From the NCBI GenBank assembly GCA_913057175.1, contig CAJXNP010000013.1, positions 124,001 to 188,000 of the forward strand: a stretch of DNA of 64,000 nucleotides, given 5' to 3'. Under the pieces are notes generated by a model. It did not search any database. It was not told the origin of the DNA and worked only from the letters and a program-made list of their open reading frames with translations. Below are positions 15,586 through 23,233 of this stretch, piece by piece. This DNA is from an uncultured Cytophagales bacterium. GTDB taxonomy: Bacteria; Bacteroidota; Bacteroidia; Cytophagales; Cyclobacteriaceae. Made by a program: the position numbers and the translations under genes. Within the stretch, counting starts at the first letter, position 1. Each line of letters starts with the position of its first letter.

Positions 15586-17727
15586 ATGAAAAAGTCAATT
15601 TTTTTAACTGGTTTACTTCTGGTAGCCAGTTCTTACATTTTTGCGCAGAACGAGGAACAGGATCTATATGACCTGTCGCTTGAAGAGCTGATGAATATTG
15701 AAATAGTTTCTGCTTCCAAGAAGAAGGAAACTGTATTCGACGCACCTATGTCGAGTTATACCATAACGGGTACGGAAATTAAAAACGCAGGTTCGAACTC
15801 TATTGCTGAGGCACTGAGGTTATGTCCTGAATTGATAGTTAGAGAAGTAACAAATGGGGTCTACGATGTCCACATAAGAGGCTTTGATAATATGCCAAGG
15901 TTGACGGATGGAGCGTTTCAGACAAACCAACTGACACTTGTCATGATTGATGATCGACCGGTTTTTAACCATAACATGGGAGCTGTTTATTGGGAAGCTT
16001 TGCCGATTGAGGTTCATGATGTGGAAAGAATTGAAATCGTCAAAGGACCTTCTGCACCTCTGTTTGGCCCAAATGCTGTTTCTGGTGTGATCAATATTAT
16101 CACTAAGAAGGGAGCTGATGAGGGTGTTTTTTCGACAGCAGATGTTCAATATGGAACTCAAAATAGTCTAATAGGAAGGGCAAATGTTGGCTTGAAACAA
16201 GGCAAGTTTTCTGCGAATGTTTCAGGAAATTTTCAGCAGAGGGACAATTACGATGATGAGTATTTTGAATATGCTTCGGGAAGATATGTAGCAGGATTTG
16301 AAAACCTGAATGATCCACAAGGCAATACGATAAGACCGGATTTGTTTGGTGATGCGGATCAATCTATCAAAAAGTGGGGTGTTAATTTATTTACGCAACT
16401 AGAAGTAAAACCAGAGTTTTTGGTTGGGCTGGATGCGGGTACGCAACAGTCTGAAAATCAGAGATATTACTTCAATAATGGTTATACGCCAATATCATAT
16501 ACTACTTTCAATTCCAATTATTTAAATCTTTATAGCGATTACAAAGGATTGAAAGCACGTGCTTCATTGTCAAATGGTCGTGATAATCTTAACCCATTTG
16601 TTTCACAGGTAAGCTTTGAATATGAGTACAATGTAGCGGATATCTTTATTGACTATACCTGGAATGTCACAGATAATCTTACCATACAACCTGGCCTGAA
16701 TTATCAGAGAGCTAAGTATACCGGATTGTATGATGATGAAGAGCTTCCTTTAATCGAAGGGACCCAAACATTAGAAACAAGCGCTCTTTCTTTGAGATTT
16801 GATTACAAGCCAATAGAAAAGCTCAGGTTGATAGCTGCGCTGAGAGGGGATAAATTTTCTCAGCCAGATGATACTTATTTGTCATATCAATTTGCTAGTA
16901 CCTATCACATCAATGAGAAGAATATGCTCAGAGCTGTGTATGCAAAGTCAAACAGTAGCGCTTTTATCGGACCAACATATTTGAATGTAAATATTGAATA
17001 CGATGTTCCCGGACTGCCCGGATACAGAGGGATTTACCAATACCAGGGAAATCCTGATATGAAATTATTCAATCTTTCGCTATATGAATTTGGATACCGG
17101 GTTAAATTATTGAATAACCTGGAGGCAGATCTGACCTTGTTCCACCAGGAAGGGAACAATTTTTATTCGGTTATCACCAATGCAGCGCCTCCGGGATACC
17201 TTAATTTAGCTTCGACGGTTTTGAAAATTGATAACCTGAAAGATATGAAAGGCGTACAAAATGGAGTGACTTTATCTCTGAATTGGGTTCCTGTTGCGAA
17301 CCTTCAGGTCAAACCATTCGGAACATATCAACACTCTGAGGTAGAAAATTTACCATCAGCTCTTAGAACTCCGGATTACGATCCAAATCTAAATACCGAA
17401 AATGTCTTTGACGATGTCCACGAGCCTACACCTGCCTTTTTTGGTGGCGCATATATTAATTATCAGTGGAATAAGTTCAATATAAACCTTAATCCTTATT
17501 ATATGAGTTCCTATATCGTATTTAACGAAAATGATGTGGTCAATGGAACAAGGGTGGGGCATATAGACAATACCCTGATATTGAATGCGAAAATTTCATA
17601 CAAAGTTCTGGATCATTTGAACATTTATATTAATGGAAGGAACTTGACAGGAACCGGAAAAAATCAACACTACGGAACTTCGAAAATTGATACTTTCGTT
17701 TCAGGAGGGATTAATTTCACTTTGTAG
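15586..17727 (+). CDS. TonB-dependent outer-membrane receptor
   Basis: A 713-residue receptor. Signal peptide (MKKSIFLTGLLLVASSYIFAQ), then the motif DLYDLSLEELMNIEIVSASK, characteristic of the receptors found with YfiR proteins. A plug domain follows (about residues 45-165, ending in GPSAPLFGPNAVSGVINIITKK) and then a 22-strand-type barrel ending in an aromatic residue-poor strand GGINFTL. It lacks the carboxypeptidase-regulatory-like N-terminal domain of SusC proteins, so it belongs with siderophore/vitamin-type receptors rather than glycan SusC pairs. The ligand is unknown. It is the last gene of the yfiR unit and ends at a strong terminator. Confidence 0.93.
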   Translation: MKKSIFLTGLLLVASSYIFAQNEEQDLYDLSLEELMNIEIVSASKKKETVFDAPMSSYTITGTEIKNAGSNSIAEALRLCPELIVREVTNGVYDVHIRGFDNMPRLTDGAFQTNQLTLVMIDDRPVFNHNMGAVYWEALPIEVHDVERIEIVKGPSAPLFGPNAVSGVINIITKKGADEGVFSTADVQYGTQNSLIGRANVGLKQGKFSANVSGNFQQRDNYDDEYFEYASGRYVAGFENLNDPQGNTIRPDLFGDADQSIKKWGVNLFTQLEVKPEFLVGLDAGTQQSENQRYYFNNGYTPISYTTFNSNYLNLYSDYKGLKARASLSNGRDNLNPFVSQVSFEYEYNVADIFIDYTWNVTDNLTIQPGLNYQRAKYTGLYDDEELPLIEGTQTLETSALSLRFDYKPIEKLRLIAALRGDKFSQPDDTYLSYQFASTYHINEKNMLRAVYAKSNSSAFIGPTYLNVNIEYDVPGLPGYRGIYQYQGNPDMKLFNLSLYEFGYRVKLLNNLEADLTLFHQEGNNFYSVITNAAPPGYLNLASTVLKIDNLKDMKGVQNGVTLSLNWVPVANLQVKPFGTYQHSEVENLPSALRTPDYDPNLNTENVFDDVHEPTPAFFGGAYINYQWNKFNINLNPYYMSSYIVFNENDVVNGTRVGHIDNTLILNAKISYKVLDHLNIYINGRNLTGTGKNQHYGTSKIDTFVSGGINFTL

Positions 17728-17752
17728 ATTTTAAAGGAGCTTTTTTTAGAGG

Positions 17753-17783
17753 AAGGTCAATCAGCAATGATTGGCCTTTTTTA
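17753..17783 (+). terminator. Intrinsic terminator after the TonB-dependent receptor
   Basis: Nine-base stem GGTCAATCA (17755-17763) / TGATTGGCC (17768-17776) with one G-T pair, a GCAA tetraloop and a run of T. Confidence 0.9.
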
Positions 17784-18109
17784 TTATTCACTCTTGTATC
17801 TGGCACATTGATTTCCATCACAGGTAATCCATAACTTGGTTCAATAACAAAATCAATTATCCGGTTTAATCCAGTCAAAATTTAATATTTCATATCATTT
17901 TAAATGTTATTATAAATAGTATTAACTATTTTATTAATAATTGTTTATACAATTATCATATTATAATGAGTGTATAAAAGGTAATTTATTTGTTTTTAAT
18001 ATTTGATTACGTTCAGATTGTATTTGTATCAATCTGTTAAACAGCATTTTATAGACTTTCTTTTTAAAGAATTAAAAACTCTGTCTAATTTGATAACAAA
18101 AAAATATTC

Positions 18110-18184
18110 ATGAAAAAAATTTTGATATGTTGTTTTTTAATGTTGTTATTATTAGTTTTAATAAATACTAAATTTATTATTTAG
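18110..18184 (+). CDS. Possible 24-residue hydrophobic peptide
   Basis: ATG 18110 to TAG 18184. It starts MKKILICCFLMLLLLVLI and is a single membrane helix. It could be a small membrane peptide (such as a type I toxin-like peptide), the orphaned signal peptide of a lost gene, or chance in AT-rich DNA. A plus-strand terminator about 210 bases downstream (18392-18418) would define a short transcript. No promoter or ribosome binding site is evident. Confidence 0.2.
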   Translation: MKKILICCFLMLLLLVLINTKFII

Positions 18185-18221
18185 TAGGTCATTGATACGA
18201 AATGATTAGGTTAGTTTAATG

Positions 18222-18294
18222 AATGATCATCATTTGAATATTTAGTTGATGCTATGAGCTTTTCTTTGAAGGGCTTTTACAAATGATGATCATT
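18222..18294. repeat. Inverted repeat with 15-base perfect arms
   Basis: AATGATCATCATTTG (18222-18236) and its exact complement CAAATGATGATCATT (18280-18294), 43 bases apart. The right arm lies within its own palindrome AAATGAT-G-ATCATTT (18281-18295). Confidence 0.85.
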
Positions 18295-18391
18295 TGTTCA
18301 AATCTTAAAGATTTGAAGTATTCCTCTTCATAATATCTCTAGTCATCAATCCTCTATTTAATATATTTTGTTTTCGTCCTCATTCCTAACT

Positions 18392-18418
18392 AAGCCTGGC
18401 ATAAGGTCGGGCTTTTTT
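18392..18418 (+). terminator. Intrinsic terminator in the gene-poor region
   Basis: AAGCCTGG (18392-18399) pairs with TCGGGCTT (18407-18414) through two G-T wobbles over a 7-base loop, followed by a T tract. It is oriented to stop plus-strand transcription coming from about 18.1 kb. Confidence 0.7.
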
Positions 18419-18428
18419 ATTTTCCACT

Positions 18429-18609
18429 GTACCAATTACCTCTCCATCATACATGTTTTCTCAATTTGGTCAGCAACTCTTTCGGTAATGGTTTGAGTTC
18501 TGAAAGGACTGTATTTGACGTTTCTTTTTGGGGATTTCTTAAACGGGGAATAACCGCAATAATGATGGGGTGGGACAATACAAATTTAAGTTCTAGTTGA
18601 GGTATGGTG
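18429..18609 (-). pseudogene. Remnant of the C-terminus of an aldo/keto reductase
   Basis: On the minus strand a short frame reads IPQLELKFVLSHP, then AVIPRLRNPQK and LKPLPKELLTKLRKHV before a TGA (18447-18449). This order (helix, LSHP, VIPG-like strand, NP[EQ], LP.ELL..LRKH) is the last about 55 residues of aldo/keto reductases. Past the stop the same frame continues WRGNWY, recalling the usual H-x-W-x-R-N-x-Y ending. The Gly of VIPG is replaced by Arg. No TIM-barrel upstream part is found within 400 bases in any frame, so only the tail survives. It would not fold alone. Confidence 0.6.
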
Positions 18610-18992
18610 ATTGTACTTCCTTTAATTTCACTTTTTATATTATTCACCCTATTACCAGGGTGTTCCGGCATGCCTCCCGTTTCCCAACCTCCACATCCAA
18701 TTCAGATATTTTTAAAAGCAGTTTTTAATTCGGTAAGCGTAAAAAAATTATATATGCGATGCCTCCATATCGAGGATCGATTTAAAATATAAAGTCAATC
18801 ATGTAAAAACGATTCTTTTCAAAATTTTGCAATAAAGTCCCAAGGGAGAGTTCGTTTTTTTGATCTTATCATAATAATATCCATTTTGATTAAAAAATGC
18901 TCTGGGAATGTTAATAACAGAATAAATATTTAATCAATAGTTAAATAGCTTTACGCTTTTATAACTTTATTCATTACCATAAAATCTGTATA

Positions 18993-20210
18993 GTGAAGGA
19001 AAAAAGAAAACTAAGGGATTACTATAAAATTTTTGCAATCATCTTTATAACCGCCTTTTTAGTTGCAGGGTTTATTTTTAATAAAAAAAATAGTGAGACG
19101 ATTTCTTCTGACTTGAAATGGTCGGAAAGAATGGCTCTTTCTGTTATGCAACGAAATCCGGAGCCCTGGCAGCTTGAATTCAATGATAAGCCAAAGTGGA
19201 GCTATACACATGGATTGGTGCTATCATCATTCATTGAACTGTCGAAAAAGGTGACAGATCAAAAGTATTATGAATATGCTGAGAGGTATGCAAATATCAT
19301 GGTTGAAGACGATGGGTCTATTCAAACCTACGATATAGCTGATTTTAATATTGATCATTTGAGTGCGGGTAATGTAGTATTGACTGTCTATCAGAAAACC
19401 AAAGATGAAAAATATCTGAAGGCGCTGCAAACATTGAGGAAACAAATCGAATGGCAACCGCGGACCACAGATGGAGGGTTTTGGCATAAGCTCAGATATC
19501 CCTGGCAGATGTGGCTGGATGGACTATACATGGGATCTCCGTTTTATTTGAATTATAGTCTGGAGTTTGATGATCAGGAATGTTTGGATGACATTGTTAA
19601 TCAATTTGTGCTGATGGAGAAACATGCCAGAGATCCGAAGTCAGGATTGCTTTACCACGGATGGGATGAAAGCGCCGTGCAGGAATGGGCCGATCCGGAA
19701 ACCGGTTTGTCAGAAAACTTCTGGGGAAGGGCGATAGGTTGGTACGCGATGGCATTAGTTGATGTTCTGGAATCATTACCTAAGAACCATTCCGGAAGAG
19801 GCCAGCTTAGTGACATTCTCAATAGGTTAGTGGAAGCTATTGTTCCTTACCAGGATAAAACGGGACTTTGGTATCAGGTTGTTGACATGGGTGAAAAGGA
19901 TGGGAACTACCTGGAAGCATCAGCCTCATGCATGTTTGCATATTCCATTGCCAAGGGGGTTAATCTTGGCGTGTTGGATAAAAAATATTGGAAAAATGCT
20001 GAAATGTGCTTTGATGGAATTATCAATAACCTGATAGAAGTAGATGAGAATGGAGCGGTTAGTATTACAAATGTTTGTTCTGTTGCAGGACTAGGTGGAA
20101 ACCCCTACCGGGACGGTTCTTTTGAATATTATATTTCCGAACCAAAGAGAAATAACGACCCAAAAGCTACAGGGCCATTTATTTTAGCAAGTATCGAACT
20201 CGACAAGTAG
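18993..20210 (+). CDS. GH105 unsaturated glucuronyl/galacturonyl hydrolase
   Basis: A 405-residue GH105/GH88-like (YteR/YesR-type) enzyme that removes the unsaturated uronic acid from the oligosaccharides left by pectin or rhamnogalacturonan lyases. It starts at GTG 18993, the only reasonable start, and has an N-terminal membrane anchor or signal (residues 9-28). The (alpha/alpha)6 barrel holds the hallmark PWQMWLDGLYMGSPF with the catalytic Asp176, FWGRAIGWYAMALVDVL, and the late block AGLGGNPYRDGSFEYYISEP. Products would be 5-keto-4-deoxyuronate, the substrate of the KduI/KduD enzymes encoded next, so the three genes form a coherent pathway. Confidence 0.92.
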   Translation: MKEKRKLRDYYKIFAIIFITAFLVAGFIFNKKNSETISSDLKWSERMALSVMQRNPEPWQLEFNDKPKWSYTHGLVLSSFIELSKKVTDQKYYEYAERYANIMVEDDGSIQTYDIADFNIDHLSAGNVVLTVYQKTKDEKYLKALQTLRKQIEWQPRTTDGGFWHKLRYPWQMWLDGLYMGSPFYLNYSLEFDDQECLDDIVNQFVLMEKHARDPKSGLLYHGWDESAVQEWADPETGLSENFWGRAIGWYAMALVDVLESLPKNHSGRGQLSDILNRLVEAIVPYQDKTGLWYQVVDMGEKDGNYLEASASCMFAYSIAKGVNLGVLDKKYWKNAEMCFDGIINNLIEVDENGAVSITNVCSVAGLGGNPYRDGSFEYYISEPKRNNDPKATGPFILASIELDK

Positions 20211-20244
20211 GTTGCTACGCAATTCAAAAACTTTCAAAACATTA

Positions 20245-20283
20245 AAAATCACTATGAGGGCAATAAAACCTCTTAATGATTTT
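20245..20283 (+). other. Long hairpin between the GH105 gene and kduI
   Basis: Fifteen-base arms (20245-20259 and 20269-20283) with two mismatches and a 9-base loop; the central GAGG/CCTC gives stability. Only TTTT closes the right arm, so it may be a weak terminator or an mRNA-processing or stability element within the operon. Confidence 0.6.
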
Positions 20284-20355
20284 ATGGTGTGGAATTGATT
20301 TGATAGATTCAATCTTCAAAAGTTTTCAATCTTTAATGAACAATAATCAATATTT

Positions 20356-21186
20356 ATGGAAATAAAACATGCAGTCCATCCGCAGGATGTTAAGTCATAC
20401 GACACAGAAAGGATCCGTAAGGAATTCCACAGCGAAAACATCATGTCAAATGATAAGATCACACTTGTTTATACCCATTATGATCGATATATCTACGGAG
20501 GAGTTGTCCCGAAAACCAAATCTCTGAAATTAGGAACATACGATGAACTGAAGTCTGATTTCTTCTTGGAAAGAAGGGAATTGGGTGTTATCAACTGCGG
20601 AGGAAAAGGAAAAGTAAAGGTAGATGGTGAGGAATTTCAACTTGACTATTTGGATATGATCTATGTAGGAAAGGGAAAAAAAGACATTTCATTTGAAAGC
20701 CTTGACTCATCCAAAGAAGCAAGGTTTTACATCAATTCCTGCCCGGCTCACAAAGAATATCCAACCAAGAAAGCAACAAAAGATGAAGTGAATCAGGTAC
20801 AGCTTGGTTCCGCAGAATTGTGCAATGAAAGGACAATATATCAGTTTATCCATGAAGATGGAATTCAAAGCTGCCAGCTGGTAATGGGATATACAGAATT
20901 AAAAAAAGGAAGTATTTGGAATACATTTCCTCCTCATACCCATGAACGACGAATGGAGGTGTATTACTATTTCGAAATACCTGACAACCAGATCGTTGTG
21001 CATTTCATGGGGCAACCTCAACAAACCCGGCATATAGCTATGAAAAATGAAGAGGCAGTAGTATCTCCTCCATGGTCCATTCATGCAGGTGCGGGAACAG
21101 CAAATTATAAATTCGTTTGGGGAATGGCTGGTGAAAATAAAGCATTTACTGATATGGATGGTGTTCCGTTGAATGAATTTTTATAA
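20356..21186 (+). CDS. kduI: 4-deoxy-L-threo-5-hexosulose-uronate ketol-isomerase
   Basis: A 276-residue cupin-fold zinc isomerase (EC 5.3.1.17) converting 5-keto-4-deoxyuronate into 3-deoxy-D-glycero-2,5-hexodiulosonate in the cytoplasm. The zinc ligands seen in the family are all present: His194 and His196 in PPHTHERRMEVYYYF, Glu201 and His243 in PPWSIHAGAGTANY. The length matches the E. coli enzyme (278). The start at ATG 20356 gives the usual opening (hAvhPqDvKsydTerIRkeF). It is flanked by the upstream GH105 hydrolase and downstream kduD, so it handles unsaturated uronates from pectin or related polysaccharides. Confidence 0.96.
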   Translation: MEIKHAVHPQDVKSYDTERIRKEFHSENIMSNDKITLVYTHYDRYIYGGVVPKTKSLKLGTYDELKSDFFLERRELGVINCGGKGKVKVDGEEFQLDYLDMIYVGKGKKDISFESLDSSKEARFYINSCPAHKEYPTKKATKDEVNQVQLGSAELCNERTIYQFIHEDGIQSCQLVMGYTELKKGSIWNTFPPHTHERRMEVYYYFEIPDNQIVVHFMGQPQQTRHIAMKNEEAVVSPPWSIHAGAGTANYKFVWGMAGENKAFTDMDGVPLNEFL

Positions 21187-21279
21187 TCGAATCTTAGTTC
21201 TGACATGATCGATCAGGAGATATTTAACCTAAATCATGTAATTGGTTGATTATGTCATGACTGATTTTTAAATAATTTA

Positions 21280-22047
21280 ATGGTTCTTGATCAGTTTAAA
21301 TTAGACGGGAAATTAGCCCTTGTCACTGGCTGTAAAAAGGGAATTGGGTTTGCTATGGCAGAAGCTTTGGCTGAAGCCGGAGCAGATATTATTGGAGTTT
21401 CAGCATCACTCGAACCAGAAGGATCAGAAATTGAAAAGTCTGTGACATCCATCGGGAGAAAATTCTACTCCTATCAATGTGATTTTGGTGATCGAACAGC
21501 CCTGAATGTATTCATCAAAAAAGTAAAATCGGAACATCGCTTACCTGATATCCTTATTAATAATGCTGGCACTCAGCTAAGAAAACCTGCAGCTGAATTT
21601 CCGGATGAATATTGGGATACAGTGATCAATGTCAACCTAACCGCACAGTTTATTCTGGCAAGGGAATTTGGTAGAGACATGATCAAAAGGGGTAGTGGTA
21701 AAATAGTTTTTACTGCTTCGCTCTTAACTTTTCAAGGCGGTATCACCATTCCGGCATATGCTGCTGCCAAAGGTGGTATCGGCAGGTTGGTTATGGCATT
21801 GTCAAATGAATGGGCTTCAAAAGGCGTACAGGTAAATGCTATTGCCCCGGGATATATAAAAACCGCCAATACTGCAGCGCTCATTGCCGATCCTAAGCGC
21901 AATAAAGCTATTCTCGAACGGATACCCGCTGGTAGATGGGGTGAACCGGATGATTTTAAAGGAGTAGTCGTCTTTCTCTCTTCAGCAACATCTAATTATG
22001 TTTCCGGATCTATTGTTCTGGTAGATGGAGGATGGATGGGACGATAA
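21280..22047 (+). CDS. kduD: 2-dehydro-3-deoxy-D-gluconate 5-dehydrogenase
   Basis: A 255-residue short-chain dehydrogenase (EC 1.1.1.127) that reduces the KduI product to 2-keto-3-deoxygluconate, with NADH. The SDR motifs are complete: TGCKKGIG (16-23), NNAG (94-97), Ser147, Tyr160 and Lys164 in YAAAK. The opening FKLDGKLALVTGCKKGIG and the closing GSIVLVDGGWMGR are characteristic of KduD among SDRs. It is separated from kduI by 93 bases and ends before a bidirectional terminator. No KDG kinase or aldolase is in the window, so the later steps must be encoded elsewhere. Confidence 0.94.
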   Translation: MVLDQFKLDGKLALVTGCKKGIGFAMAEALAEAGADIIGVSASLEPEGSEIEKSVTSIGRKFYSYQCDFGDRTALNVFIKKVKSEHRLPDILINNAGTQLRKPAAEFPDEYWDTVINVNLTAQFILAREFGRDMIKRGSGKIVFTASLLTFQGGITIPAYAAAKGGIGRLVMALSNEWASKGVQVNAIAPGYIKTANTAALIADPKRNKAILERIPAGRWGEPDDFKGVVVFLSSATSNYVSGSIVLVDGGWMGR

Positions 22048-22102
22048 CGGGTTTGTCATCAAACAACTTTTCATTTCAAATCTTTTCACAATTTTGGTCG
22101 AA

Positions 22103-22134
22103 ATTAAAAAAGGTGGCTGTTTGGCCACCTCTTT
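22103..22134. terminator. Bidirectional intrinsic terminator
   Basis: AGGTGGC (22111-22117) / GCCACCT (22124-22130), a 6-base loop, with an A-rich left flank (22103-22110) and T-rich right flank. It serves the converging kduD and lipoprotein genes. Confidence 0.85.
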
Positions 22135-22160
22135 GTATATATAAATAATGAGGAATTTGG

Positions 22161-23009
22161 TTAAAAATGGACTTCCTTGGTTTGTTTCCCAATCTTGATC
22201 ATAACCGTTCTGTCACAGGTGCCTGCTCCGTAATAGACATCAATCTGAAGATCCTCTACCGAGGAAATTGTTTTACTTCCCTGAACAGGAATGAATGCGC
22301 TTGATGAAATGCATTCACTTTTTAAGATCAAAGGGTCGATCTCATAAATTAACGTACTGTATTCCTGACCAAGCGTATTTACACCATTTGCCGTTCCCTG
22401 GATCGATAATGAAAAGCTGAAATCCTGGTTAATTGTCCATGTGTGAGTTCGATTGCAACTCCACGTAGCAACTAATCCTTCTTCTCCCGGCCATGTTAGT
22501 TTTCCATTTGTTACAACAACCTGAAATTTAGGCTGATTAATATTCTCAGTAATGTTGGTGGAAACCCTGCTGCCTTCGATTTTGTATTCATCAATGTAAA
22601 AATCTTCGAAAACGGTGTAAACAACAGATCCCGGAATGTATCTCCTACCATCATACTCTAAAACTACCACGCCTTTCCACGTCCTTCCATCAGGACCGGT
22701 AACACCAGTAGTTCCGAAATCGATTTCTACTCTTCCCGATTCCTTGTCACCGCTAAATGTCACAGTTGCCATGGTAAGGATTCCACTGCTCTGGGCGATC
22801 CTTCCCATTTCATCATTACTTTCTACCTGGATCATACCTTCGTTGGTAATGCTGCTGACCAAGTCGAAAACTGCTTCCAGGTTTTCTTCCGATTCATATG
22901 TATTGCTTTCCTGGGTATTAAATTCCACCTCATCTTCGCTACATGACGAAATGAAGGTGGTGAGGAAAAAGATTGCAAAAATCAGGTTTAAAAAATTAAA
23001 TCGTCTCAT
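22161..23009 (-). CDS. Uncharacterised lipoprotein
   Basis: A 282-residue protein with a lipoprotein signal (FAIFFLTTFISSC, Cys23). The remainder is beta-rich and resembles a recurring class of Bacteroidota surface lipoproteins containing the segment RVEIDFGTTGVTGPDGRTWKG, where 'Y/I-DFG' opens a repeated strand motif. Cys residues in WSCNRTHTW, KSECISS and AGTCDRT may pair. No enzymatic motif is seen. It is monocistronic, ending at the shared terminator with kduD. The function is not known to me. Confidence 0.7.
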   Translation of the reverse strand: MRRFNFLNLIFAIFFLTTFISSCSEDEVEFNTQESNTYESEENLEAVFDLVSSITNEGMIQVESNDEMGRIAQSSGILTMATVTFSGDKESGRVEIDFGTTGVTGPDGRTWKGVVVLEYDGRRYIPGSVVYTVFEDFYIDEYKIEGSRVSTNITENINQPKFQVVVTNGKLTWPGEEGLVATWSCNRTHTWTINQDFSFSLSIQGTANGVNTLGQEYSTLIYEIDPLILKSECISSSAFIPVQGSKTISSVEDLQIDVYYGAGTCDRTVMIKIGKQTKEVHF

Positions 23010-23233
23010 ATAACTTTCTCTCTTTTTATTTAATTGTCGATGTAAATGTCATACTAATTCCCGGGATATGCGTGATTAAAAAATCGAGTGAATGATCAGG
23101 TAAGGAAAGAGCATATTATGAAATGATTTTGAAACGAATTTAGATGAATGAGAGCAATTAGTAGACGAATTATTCTTTATCAGAATTAAAAAACTGCATT
23201 TGGTCTGAAAGCAAATGAAAGTTTCTTTATTTT

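Larger units (their letters stand above)
17784..18992. other. 1.2 kb gene-poor, AT-rich region with repeats and relics
   Basis: No intact protein gene of normal length. It contains an 8-base-arm palindrome ATAATTGT/ACAATTAT (17937-17956), a possible 24-codon hydrophobic peptide gene (18110-18184), a widely spaced 15-base inverted repeat (18222-18294), a terminator (18392-18418) and a decayed aldo/keto reductase tail on the minus strand (18429-18609). The rest, 18610-18992, shows nothing I can name. The mix of remnants suggests past loss or insertion of DNA. Confidence 0.6.

Noticed and set aside
18604-18792. 62-codon plus-strand frame opposite the aldo/keto reductase remnant region
   Set aside because: No family resemblance and no promoter; it arises from intergenic DNA.
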